From Thermococci archaeon (GTDB lineage: Archaea; Methanobacteriota_B; Thermococci; Thermococcales; Thermococcaceae), in contig QMUE01000101.1 of NCBI GenBank assembly GCA_003663535.1, forward strand, positions 1-5,842: DNA of 5,842 nt, given 5' to 3'. Below, in pieces: positions 1 to 5,842 of the stretch (its first letter is position 1; each line of letters opens with the position of its first letter). The notes under the pieces are model-generated. The model did no database searches and was not told where the DNA came from. It saw only the letters and a list, made by a program, of their open reading frames with translations. Made by a program: the position numbers and the translations under genes.

Positions 1-1361
1 ATATCTCCAAATCCATCCTCATGTAAATACTTGCTTACCAAAGCAACCATTCTCCTCTCTGCGAGGTGTATGTGGCCCCACATCCACTCAACTTCAGGAT
101 TCCACCATGTGTAATGAGTCCCATACATTCCCCAAGAACCTTCCGGGAGTTCAATTTTATATTTTTCTCTCTGGTAGTTTTCAAGGAATCTTGAAATAGT
201 TGTTGTTTCTATTCCTTCTTCATTCATGAATTCAAGAACCCTTCCGATCCATCTTACGCCTTCAAACCACCAGTGGCCAAATAGTTCTGTATCGTAGGGA
301 GCAACTATTATCCCCTTTTCTCCAGTTTCTTTTTCATAGTTCTCTAGGAGAGATCTAACGAGACTCACAAAATGTTTGGCATGTCCTTCAACTCTCTCCA
401 AGGCTTTTTCAGGTACATAAGGTTCTTTGGCATCAAGTCCCACTTGCTTTGATGTTATCCTCCAATATTGTCCTCCACTTTTTGGAGCCTTCTTGTGGAA
501 CTCTCTATACCAAAAATCGCCTGGATAACCTATATCAGCACTCCACACCTGAAGTCCAGTTTCTCTGTTTCTGGCAAAAACTGCTATATCTGTCCCTTCA
601 ATAAAGTATGGTCTTAAAGTTGATTTTGGAGATTTGGCTGGTAGTATTTTGCCGTACCCACTAGTTGCTGGGCCTTCATCTATCAAATGACTTTCAACGA
701 AGAAGAATTTTAGCCCATATTTTTCCAAGAATTTTTCTAAGCCCTTTCTCCACAAAACTTCACCAGTACTTGGACTTTTCCATAGTCCTTTCGGCCGATA
801 TGCACATTCTGGCAACCAGATGCCCATTGGCCTCTTCCCAAAGTGTTTTTCATATGTAAGGATACCATTTGCAATTTGACCCTCAATAGCCTCATCTCTT
901 TCAAGAAGTGGGAGATACCCATGAGTAGCTCCTGAGGTTATTATTTCTATATAACCTTCATTCTGCAGTTTCTTGAGTTCGCCTAGAATATCCCCTTTTA
1001 TATGCTCCCAATACCCATAAACCTCCGTGAAGTAATCCAACATGTAAGTTATGGACTTTTTGAGCCTTTCATCTGTATATTCCCCTAAATCCTCTTCCAT
1101 GCTTTTGAGCTTTTTCTCCATGTACTCATCAAAACTTCTTTTCATGTAATCATCCGTAAGTTGCTCTGCTAAAATTGGTGTTATCCCGATGACCAGATGA
1201 AACTTAACTCCTTTCTTTTTTAAGCGCTCAAATTCCATTAAAAGGGGCATGTAAGTCTCAGATATAGCCTCAAAAAGCCATTCCTCACCAAAAGGCCATT
1301 TACCATGCTTCCTTACATAAGGAATATGGGTATGAAGTACAAAAGTAAAGTACCCTTTCAT
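1..1361 (-). CDS. GH57 1,4-alpha-glucan branching enzyme, N-terminal 453 codons (runs off left edge)
   Basis: Forms alpha-1,6 branches in alpha-1,4-glucan by cutting and transferring a chain segment; a cytosolic enzyme of glycogen-like storage. The frame is open from the ATG at 1361 to the window edge. All five GH57 motifs of the branching-enzyme type are visible: HTHIPY (residues 10-15), ATHGYLPLL (about 145-153), WLPECAYRP (182-190; E185 is the expected nucleophile), APYDTELFGHWWFEG (354-368; D357 is the expected acid/base) and WMWGHIHLAERRM (426-438). A loop with SGYGK (Y236) matches the flexible loop over the active site in this subfamily. The characterised homologue is T. kodakarensis TK1436 (about 675 residues, catalytic E183 and D354), so about a third, including the C-terminal part, lies outside. 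The start is set by GAGGTGA five bases upstream. Family assignment is firm; branching rather than amylase activity is inferred from the motifs and the loop. Confidence 0.93.
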   Translation of the reverse strand, partial: MKGYFTFVLHTHIPYVRKHGKWPFGEEWLFEAISETYMPLLMEFERLKKKGVKFHLVIGITPILAEQLTDDYMKRSFDEYMEKKLKSMEEDLGEYTDERLKKSITYMLDYFTEVYGYWEHIKGDILGELKKLQNEGYIEIITSGATHGYLPLLERDEAIEGQIANGILTYEKHFGKRPMGIWLPECAYRPKGLWKSPSTGEVLWRKGLEKFLEKYGLKFFFVESHLIDEGPATSGYGKILPAKSPKSTLRPYFIEGTDIAVFARNRETGLQVWSADIGYPGDFWYREFHKKAPKSGGQYWRITSKQVGLDAKEPYVPEKALERVEGHAKHFVSLVRSLLENYEKETGEKGIIVAPYDTELFGHWWFEGVRWIGRVLEFMNEEGIETTTISRFLENYQREKYKIELPEGSWGMYGTHYTWWNPEVEWMWGHIHLAERRMVALVSKYLHEDGFGD

Positions 1362-1366
1362 TAATC

Positions 1367-1373
1367 TCACCTC
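1367..1373 (-). promoter_or_regulatory. Ribosome binding site of the branching enzyme gene
   Basis: On the minus strand this reads GAGGTGA, a strong match to the archaeal anti-Shine-Dalgarno, five bases before the ATG at 1361. It fixes the start of the GH57 gene. Confidence 0.8.
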
Positions 1374-1408
1374 TTTTTAGCTCCTAATAAACATTAATTA
1401 CAGCCAAG

Positions 1409-1416
1409 TATTTAAC
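1409..1416 (-). promoter_or_regulatory. Probable TATA box for the branching enzyme gene
   Basis: On the minus strand this reads GTTAAATA, preceded by a CCAAAAAT stretch that could serve as the BRE. Usual archaeal spacing (about 26 bases) puts the transcription start near 1386, giving a leader of about 25 bases before the ATG at 1361. Inferred from pattern and spacing only. Confidence 0.5.
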
Positions 1417-1468
1417 ATTTTTGGCCCTTTTGAAGGAGTTTTGAGTCGACAAAATGATTTACAACGAT

Positions 1469-1498
1469 AAAATAGGCCTAACGGAAAAATCCTATTTT
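1469..1498. repeat. Inverted repeat in the divergent promoter region
   Basis: Arms AAAATAGG (1469-1476) and CCTATTTT (1491-1498) are perfect 8-base complements separated by 14 bases, with arm centres 22 bases apart, about two helical turns. The left arm also overlaps an 8-base palindrome, TAGGCCTA (1473-1480). It lies upstream of both TATA-like boxes, so it could be a regulator binding site for one or both directions, but AT-rich DNA gives such repeats by chance. Function is inferred. Confidence 0.35.
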
Positions 1499-1521
1499 TT
1501 GGACAATTAATATTCCATAGA

Positions 1522-1536
1522 AAAAGGGTTTAAAAA
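1522..1536 (+). promoter_or_regulatory. Probable BRE/TATA promoter of the aRqcH operon
   Basis: AAAAGG followed by GTTTAAAAA resembles an archaeal purine-rich BRE plus TATA box. The TATA centre near 1532 predicts transcription starting around 1557-1560, which leaves only a very short leader, with the ribosome binding site at or right after the mRNA 5' end. The start site was not measured. Confidence 0.55.
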
Positions 1537-1555
1537 GTATCTTTCTAATTAATCC

Positions 1556-1561
1556 AGGTGA
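1556..1561 (+). promoter_or_regulatory. Ribosome binding site of the aRqcH gene
   Basis: AGGTGA, seven bases before the ATG at 1569. It supports that ATG over the next in-frame one at 1581 (Met5). Confidence 0.75.
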
Positions 1562-1568
1562 AAAGAGA

Positions 1569-3521
1569 ATGAAACAAGAAATGAGCAGTGTCGACATAAA
1601 GTACATAGTAGAGGAGTTAAAAACCTTGGAAGGTGCTAGAGTCGATAAAATATACCAAGACAGGGATCAAGTTAGAATTAAACTGCATGTGACGGGAGAG
1701 GGAAGAAAAGATTTAATCATAGAAGCCGGTAAAAGGATTCATTTAACTACTTATATAAAAGAGGCCCCTCAGCACCCATCCTCATTCACAATGCTCCTCA
1801 GAAAATATTTAAGTGGGTCACGAGTGGAAAAGATAGAGCAACATGATTTTGATAGAATTGTAAAGCTAAAAATTGGCAACTATACTTTAATTGCAGAACT
1901 TTTCAGGAAAGGAAATATAATATTGGTTGATGAAAACAACATGATAATATCTGCCATGAGGTATGAAGAGTTTAAAGACAGAGCAATAAAACCAAAACAC
2001 GTGTACATGCTCCCGCCTGCAAGAGAGAATCCAGTTGCCATCTTATGGGAAAGCTTTAGAGAACTTATTTCCTCCCAAGATGTGGAGATAGTAAGAGCAC
2101 TAGCAAGAAAACTCAATATGGGAGGACTATATGCAGAAGAAATCCTCCTAAGGGCTGGAATAGAAAAAACAAAAAGAGCCAATACTCTCGATGAAGAGGA
2201 GCTTAAAGTTATATTTGAAAAAATAAAAGAGGTCTTCAATGCCCCTAAAAAGGCCAATATCATATACGAAAATGACACTCCTGTAGATGTCTTACCTATC
2301 GAGCTTAAATGGTATGAAAGTTATAAGAAAAAATTCTTCACTACCTTCAGTGAGGCACTTGATGAATATTTCGGAAAGATTCTTCTTGAGAGTGCAAAGA
2401 TAGAAGGAACAAAGAAGCTTCAGAATAAGAAAGGACAACTCGAAGCCACCCTTAGAAAACAAGAAGAGATGATAAACGGATTTAAGAGCCAAACACAAAA
2501 AAATCAAGAGATTGGAGACCTGATATATGCTAACTTCACCTTTATTGAGAATCTACTGAAAGAGCTTTCAAAGGCCGTAGAAAAACTTGGATGGAAAGAA
2601 TTCAAAGAGAGACTAGAAAATGGCAAAAAATCTGGGAACAAAATAGCTCAGATGATAAAAAACATAAACGCTAAAGAGAAGGCAGTCACAATTGAACTTG
2701 ATGGAAAAAAAGTAAAACTCTATCTAAACAAGAGTGTTGGAGAAAACGCAGAAATCTACTATGAAAAAGCCAAAAAAGCAAAACATAAACTTGAAGGGGC
2801 CCAAAAAGCCCATGAAGAAACATTAAAGAAAATCAAGGAAATAGAGAAGTTAATAGAAGAGGAGGAGAAAAAAGAGCTTAGCGTGAGGAAGCTTGAAAAA
2901 AGAAAGAAGAAGTGGTTTGAAAAATTTAGGTGGTTCTTAAGTAGTGAAGGATTCCTAATAATAGCGGGAAAGGATGCCACAACAAATGAAATTGTAGTTA
3001 AAAAATATATGAGTGAAAACGACCTCTATTGTCATGCTGACATTTATGGGGCTCCCCATGTAGTGATAAAAGACGGTAAAAAAGCTGGAGAAAAGAGTTT
3101 ATTTGAAGCCTGTCAATTTGCTGTTTCAATGTCAAGGGCTTGGAAAGAGGGATTATACTCCGGAGATGCTTACTGGACAGAACCAAACCAAGTTACAAAA
3201 AAAGCCCCAAGTGGAGAGTATCTAGGAAAAGGAGCCTTTATGGTATATGGGAAAAGAAACTGGATGCATGGCTTACCTGTAAAGCTCGCTGTTGGAATAG
3301 TGCAATACGAGGAAGAGAAACTGTCCATGTGTGGACCAGTGGAGGCTGTAAAAGCACATACTGACAAATACATTATTATTCGCCCAGGGAGAATGAAAAA
3401 GAGCGAATTTGCAAAAAGACTAGCGAAAATCCTAGAGAGATGGGGATACAAAGTCGATCTTGATGAGCTCATGCAAATTCTCCCTCCAGGCAACGGCGAA
3501 ATTGTGGAGGTGATTGAATGA
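1569..3521 (+). CDS. rqcH: aRqcH: archaeal NFACT-family (Rqc2/NEMF/RqcH) ribosome quality control protein
   Basis: Recognises peptidyl-tRNA on the large ribosomal subunit after a stalled ribosome is split; bacterial RqcH and eukaryotic Rqc2 add C-terminal tails (Ala, or Ala/Thr) that mark chains for degradation. The 650 residues show the full NFACT order. NFACT-N spans about 1-165, starting with SSVDIKYIVEEL, then the HPSSF..LLRKYL motif (69-81) and the Asp-Arg pair D95-R96 in FDRIVKLKIG, the pair needed for tRNA binding and tailing in studied homologues. A helical HhH-like segment follows (about 165-225), then two charged coiled-coil arms (about 270-325 and 395-448), and NFACT-R (DUF814) from W449, with GKDA at 467-470 and HADIYGAPH from H489. 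The large eukaryotic C-terminal domain is absent, as usual in archaea and bacteria. Older databases call such proteins fibronectin-binding protein A. It heads a probable three-gene operon. Family is firm; tailing in this organism is inferred. Confidence 0.93.
   Translation: MKQEMSSVDIKYIVEELKTLEGARVDKIYQDRDQVRIKLHVTGEGRKDLIIEAGKRIHLTTYIKEAPQHPSSFTMLLRKYLSGSRVEKIEQHDFDRIVKLKIGNYTLIAELFRKGNIILVDENNMIISAMRYEEFKDRAIKPKHVYMLPPARENPVAILWESFRELISSQDVEIVRALARKLNMGGLYAEEILLRAGIEKTKRANTLDEEELKVIFEKIKEVFNAPKKANIIYENDTPVDVLPIELKWYESYKKKFFTTFSEALDEYFGKILLESAKIEGTKKLQNKKGQLEATLRKQEEMINGFKSQTQKNQEIGDLIYANFTFIENLLKELSKAVEKLGWKEFKERLENGKKSGNKIAQMIKNINAKEKAVTIELDGKKVKLYLNKSVGENAEIYYEKAKKAKHKLEGAQKAHEETLKKIKEIEKLIEEEEKKELSVRKLEKRKKKWFEKFRWFLSSEGFLIIAGKDATTNEIVVKKYMSENDLYCHADIYGAPHVVIKDGKKAGEKSLFEACQFAVSMSRAWKEGLYSGDAYWTEPNQVTKKAPSGEYLGKGAFMVYGKRNWMHGLPVKLAVGIVQYEEEKLSMCGPVEAVKAHTDKYIIIRPGRMKKSEFAKRLAKILERWGYKVDLDELMQILPPGNGEIVEVIE
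3506..3514 (+). promoter_or_regulatory. Full-match Shine-Dalgarno inside the aRqcH 3' end
   Basis: GGAGGTGAT matches the archaeal anti-Shine-Dalgarno over nine bases and lies just before the ATG at 3518, within the last codons of aRqcH. It supports translational coupling or re-initiation of the downstream gene. Confidence 0.8.
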
Positions 3522-3958
3522 TAACACTCTATGCCATAGCCCAAAGGGAACTTGCAAAAGACCTGCTCTTTGAAATAGATGACGAAGTTATTACCCTATC
3601 TGTTAAGGGGATCATGATAGCCAAGAGTGCTTCAAAAACATACAACTTCTCTTTTGTGGAAGTTACAGATAATGAGTTTGTTCTAGCAGTTCAAATGAAG
3701 GGATATGTGATCTACTTGGGACTTGAAAGTGATGAGATAATAGATGAAGATGCATATCCTGAACTAGTAAGAGCCTTAATAAATCACCTCTTGTCTAGTC
3801 TCCATAACTTGGCTAGAGAAGCCGAAAAAGGATATCAAGGAAAGGCCGACTTGCTTTTGGATGACAATATGAGTGCGGAAATGAAGGAGTTCTTTTATGA
3901 ACTACTTCTCAAACATCAACGGGGTTTACCCATTCACGAACAGGTTGATGTGGCATGA
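3518..3958 (+). CDS. Acidic 146-residue protein of unknown function, coupled to aRqcH
   Basis: I do not recognise a characterised family. The gene overlaps the aRqcH stop by four bases (ATGA) and has a nine-base Shine-Dalgarno match, so it is very likely real and co-translated. The protein is soluble-looking: no signal peptide, no membrane segment and no cysteine. The first 75 residues alternate in a way that suggests beta strands (such as EVITLSVKGIMIA and EFVLAVQMKGYVIYLGL); residues about 80-105 and 118-133 look helical. It is strongly acidic, with about 26 Asp/Glu against 13 Lys/Arg and a cluster at 70-78, in contrast to the Lys-rich aRqcH upstream. Position and coupling suggest a role with aRqcH or with the ribosome, but that is inference. 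I see no catalytic motif, so an adaptor or regulator is more likely than an enzyme. Confidence 0.85.
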   Translation: MITLYAIAQRELAKDLLFEIDDEVITLSVKGIMIAKSASKTYNFSFVEVTDNEFVLAVQMKGYVIYLGLESDEIIDEDAYPELVRALINHLLSSLHNLAREAEKGYQGKADLLLDDNMSAEMKEFFYELLLKHQRGLPIHEQVDVA

Positions 3959-3983
3959 GCAAAGGATTTTAAACCCTAGGAGT

Positions 3984-3989
3984 GAGGAG
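3984..3989 (+). promoter_or_regulatory. Ribosome binding site deciding the radical SAM start
   Basis: GAGGAG lies seven bases before the ATG at 3997. The in-frame GTG at 3982 has only an AGG directly touching it, too close to work as a Shine-Dalgarno, so the ATG is preferred. Confidence 0.65.
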
Positions 3990-3996
3990 ACAAAGC

Positions 3997-5079
3997 ATGA
4001 AAAAGACAAAATACTATTCATACGCTGTTGGTGAGCTTCCAGAAGGATGTAAACTCTGTGTCAAGGGCGCAAAATTAGTATTATTTACCACCGGAATATG
4101 TCCTAGAGAGTGTTTTTATTGTCCTCTTAGTCCCTGGAGGAGAGAAGACGTTAGTTATGCAAATGAACGACCAATAAAAAATGTTAATGACCTCATAGAA
4201 GAAGCAAAAATCCAAGAAGCGTTAGGAGCTGGTGTTACTGGAGGGGATCCGCTCTCAAGAATAGATAGAACTGTCAAATACATTAGAACTCTAAAAGAAA
4301 ACTTTGGAAAGAGATTTCATGTTCATTTATATACAACCGGTCTTCTTGCAACAAAAGAGAACTTAAGAAAACTCTACAACGCTGGTCTTGACGAAATTCG
4401 GTTTCATCCAGATATCTTTAATCCAAACTCTAATATCATTCAAAAAGAAATCAAAAACATAGAAGGTGCCTTCGACTTTGAATGGGATGTTGGGGGAGAA
4501 GTTCCTGCGGTTCCGGGACAAGAAGAGAGAATAAAGAGGTATGCTGAATTTTTAGATAAGCACGAAGCAAAATTCCTAAACATAAATGAGCTTGAATTTA
4601 GTGAAACTAACCTTGAGGCCCTGCTCTCAAGAGGATTTAGAACAGTAAGTGATGAGAGTTCTGCAATAAAAGGAAGTCTCAAATCTGGACTGACGATTCT
4701 GGAATGGGGCGAAAAAAATACGTCTTTAAATTATCATCTCTGTACGGCCAAACTTAAGGATGCAATACAACTCAAAAACCGACTTAAAAGAATGGCAAAA
4801 AACCTCGCCAGAGCCTACATGGAAATAACTCAAGATGGGACACTTAAATTTGCAGTGGCTGAGTATGAGAACCTCATGGAGCTCTATGATCTCCTCGTAA
4901 ATGATGCAGAGGTTCCAGAAGAATGGCTCTACCTAAATCTGAAAAAAAGAAGGATCGAAATGCCTATAGAAGTTGCAGAAGAACTTGTTGACGCTATAGA
5001 GGGCGATGTAAAGTTTTATGTGGTTGAAGAATATCCCACATGGGATAGAATTGAAGTCGAGAGGATTCCGTTACTATAA
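3997..5079 (+). CDS. Radical SAM protein, COG2108 type (pyruvate formate-lyase activating enzyme-related), substrate unknown
   Basis: A 360-residue protein with the radical SAM signature CPRECFYC (C35, C39, C42; CX3CX2C), which holds a 4Fe-4S cluster that cleaves S-adenosylmethionine to a radical. TGGDP (81-85) fits the GGE-like SAM-binding motif, and HVHLYTTGL plus GLDEIRFHPD fit later strands of the barrel. An extra pair, C18 and C21 (GCKLC), lies before the signature, and a further cysteine (C249) sits in YHLCTAKLKD near an Arg/Lys-rich helix; these could bind metal or substrate. The domain resembles COG2108, annotated only as related to pyruvate formate-lyase activating enzyme; its reaction is unknown to me. 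It starts 38 bases after the preceding stop, so it probably shares the aRqcH transcript. A longer form from GTG 3982 is possible (five more residues). Radical SAM assignment is firm; the role is open. Confidence 0.9.
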   Translation: MKKTKYYSYAVGELPEGCKLCVKGAKLVLFTTGICPRECFYCPLSPWRREDVSYANERPIKNVNDLIEEAKIQEALGAGVTGGDPLSRIDRTVKYIRTLKENFGKRFHVHLYTTGLLATKENLRKLYNAGLDEIRFHPDIFNPNSNIIQKEIKNIEGAFDFEWDVGGEVPAVPGQEERIKRYAEFLDKHEAKFLNINELEFSETNLEALLSRGFRTVSDESSAIKGSLKSGLTILEWGEKNTSLNYHLCTAKLKDAIQLKNRLKRMAKNLARAYMEITQDGTLKFAVAEYENLMELYDLLVNDAEVPEEWLYLNLKKRRIEMPIEVAEELVDAIEGDVKFYVVEEYPTWDRIEVERIPLL

Positions 5080-5099
5080 TCTTTTCTCCTCTTGCTTTG
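5080..5099 (+). terminator. Probable terminator of the aRqcH operon
   Basis: A pyrimidine-rich run (TCTTTTCTCCTCTTGCTTTG) begins directly after the radical SAM stop. Archaeal RNA polymerase stops at U-rich tracts without needing a hairpin, and none is apparent. The tract is C-interrupted, so it may be weak. Confidence 0.4.
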
Positions 5100-5125
5100 C
5101 TTGATGATTATTCAAACATCTATAT

Positions 5126-5139
5126 AAAAAGAACAAAAA
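5126..5139 (-). terminator. ileS: Probable terminator of ileS
   Basis: Read on the minus strand, two five-T tracts (complement of 5135-5139 and 5126-5130) lie about 26-39 bases beyond the IleRS stop. This suits U-tract termination in archaea and separates the convergent operons. Confidence 0.5.
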
Positions 5140-5164
5140 TTAGAAATTACGGAAAAGAGAAGAT

Positions 5165-5842
5165 TCATCCGACCTTCTCAATCCCTATCTTCGCCTCCAC
5201 TTCTGGCCACTCAACTACGTAGCCCTTTAGTTCTCCAAACTTAACTTCGACAGCCCTTGTTTCTCCCTTTATGTAATCAAGCATCTCTTTGAGAAGCTCT
5301 TTGTTTTCCTCGGTTGTCTCAATGTAAACCATTATCCTATCATTTACGTCTAGATCCAGTTGCTTTCTCATCTCCTGAATTCTCCTTACAAACTCCCTCG
5401 CCAAGCCCTCCATCATTAATTCCCTAGTGAGGGTCTTGTCAATAAAGACTTTTCCATGATCAAATTCTTCCCCTATTAAGAACTCTGGAAGCTCTTCTTC
5501 CACGATTATGTGTTCCCTCTCGATCGTAAACTCCTTATCTCCTAGTTCCACCTTGAGCTTTCCTTGCATAAGTCTTTCATAAAGTTCTTTGCAATTCTGC
5601 TCGTTTATCCACTTTGCAACTATCTTTGCATCCCCCTTGAAATGAGGTCCAAGTTTAGCAAAGTTAGGCTTTACTTTTATTCCCCTCTCAACTTTTGCCA
5701 CTTTGACTTCCTTAGCATTCAATTGATCTCTTAAAAGCCGGTTGAGTCTTTCTACAGCTTTCTTAGTTATTTCGTCTTCAGTTTCTACTATTACTTGCTT
5801 CACAGGGTAACGAAGTTTTATTCTAGCTTTTTGTCTTGCTGC
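5165..5842 (-). CDS. ileS: Isoleucyl-tRNA synthetase, C-terminal 225 residues (runs off right edge)
   Basis: Class I synthetase that charges tRNA-Ile in the cytosol. Only the anticodon-binding and C-terminal region is present; the HIGH and KMSKS catalytic motifs and the editing domain lie beyond the right edge. The frame is open to the last base and begins with AARQKARIKLRYPV, the conserved RQ..KLR-P segment of IleRS; further on, LMMEGLAREFVRRIQEMRK followed by LDLDVNDRI is characteristic of the archaeal/eukaryotic-type IleRS C-terminal domain. The codon at 5801-5803 is an internal GTG (valine in KLRYPVKQV), not a start, so this is not a separate 212-residue gene. There is no bacterial-style C-terminal zinc-binding cysteine cluster. 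It ends with TGA, convergent with the radical SAM gene 85 bases away. The full protein in Thermococcales is a little over 1,000 residues, so about a fifth is seen here. Confidence 0.93.
   Translation of the reverse strand, partial: AARQKARIKLRYPVKQVIVETEDEITKKAVERLNRLLRDQLNAKEVKVAKVERGIKVKPNFAKLGPHFKGDAKIVAKWINEQNCKELYERLMQGKLKVELGDKEFTIEREHIIVEEELPEFLIGEEFDHGKVFIDKTLTRELMMEGLAREFVRRIQEMRKQLDLDVNDRIMVYIETTEENKELLKEMLDYIKGETRAVEVKFGELKGYVVEWPEVEAKIGIEKVG

Noticed and set aside
665..922. Short ORFs on both strands (64 and 61 codons) inside the GH57 gene
   Set aside because: They lie in other frames of a long, motif-bearing GH57 coding frame, lack convincing ribosome binding sites and have low-complexity translations.
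1469..1500. Inverted repeat plus T run read as a plus-strand terminator
   Set aside because: It lies between two divergent start sites, so no plus-strand gene ends there.
1880..2980. Minus-strand ORFs of 71-132 codons within aRqcH
   Set aside because: They are antisense shadows of the purine-rich aRqcH gene; the translations are Ser/Phe/Leu-rich as expected from the complement of Lys/Glu codons.
2998..3544. ORFs of 62-124 codons (minus) and 74 codons (plus) over the NFACT-R region
   Set aside because: They overlap the conserved NFACT-R frame in other frames and have no independent support.
4440..4682. 80-codon minus-strand ORF within the radical SAM gene
   Set aside because: Antisense shadow of a well-supported gene, with no ribosome binding site or recognisable motif.
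5102..5164. C/D box guide RNA suggested by TGATGA in the convergent spacer
   Set aside because: The purine expected before the C box is a T and no CTGA D box follows in the next 60 or so bases.
5165..5803. A free-standing 212-residue protein starting at GTG 5803
   Set aside because: The frame stays open to the window edge and the codons upstream encode the conserved IleRS segment, so the GTG is an internal valine.

Overview
The window most likely comes from a hyperthermophilic archaeon of the order Thermococcales (Pyrococcus or a low-GC Thermococcus/Palaeococcus). Four things point there: a GH57 branching enzyme very like the Thermococcus type; an archaeal RqcH/NFACT protein; AT-rich promoters with TATA/BRE-like elements close to the start codons; and GGTGA-type ribosome binding sites. 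Coding strands are purine-rich, with much AGA/AGG and ATA. The genus is not settled by what I can see.

Layout. 1-1361 (minus) is the N-terminal two thirds of a GH57 1,4-alpha-glucan branching enzyme, running off the left edge; it is open throughout with all five family motifs. 1362-1568 is a divergent promoter region with a TATA-like box for each direction and an inverted repeat between them. 1569-5079 (plus) is a three-gene probable operon: (i) aRqcH, the archaeal NFACT/Rqc2 ribosome quality control protein; (ii) a 146-residue acidic protein of unknown function that overlaps the aRqcH stop by ATGA and has a full Shine-Dalgarno match; (iii) a radical SAM protein of the COG2108 type (related to pyruvate formate-lyase activating enzymes) of unknown substrate, whose real start is probably the ATG at 3997. 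5080-5164 is a short convergent spacer with T-rich tracts on both strands. 5165-5842 (minus) is the 3' end of isoleucyl-tRNA synthetase, running off the right edge.

How the genes fit together. aRqcH binds peptidyl-tRNA on split large ribosomal subunits and is thought to direct C-terminal tailing of stalled chains; IleRS next door also serves translation but is on the opposite strand and separately transcribed. The best candidate for something undescribed is the aRqcH operon: an uncharacterised acidic partner, translationally coupled to a rescue factor, followed by an orphan radical SAM enzyme. No mobile element, CRISPR array, tRNA or rRNA was seen, and no gene-free stretch exceeds about 210 bases.
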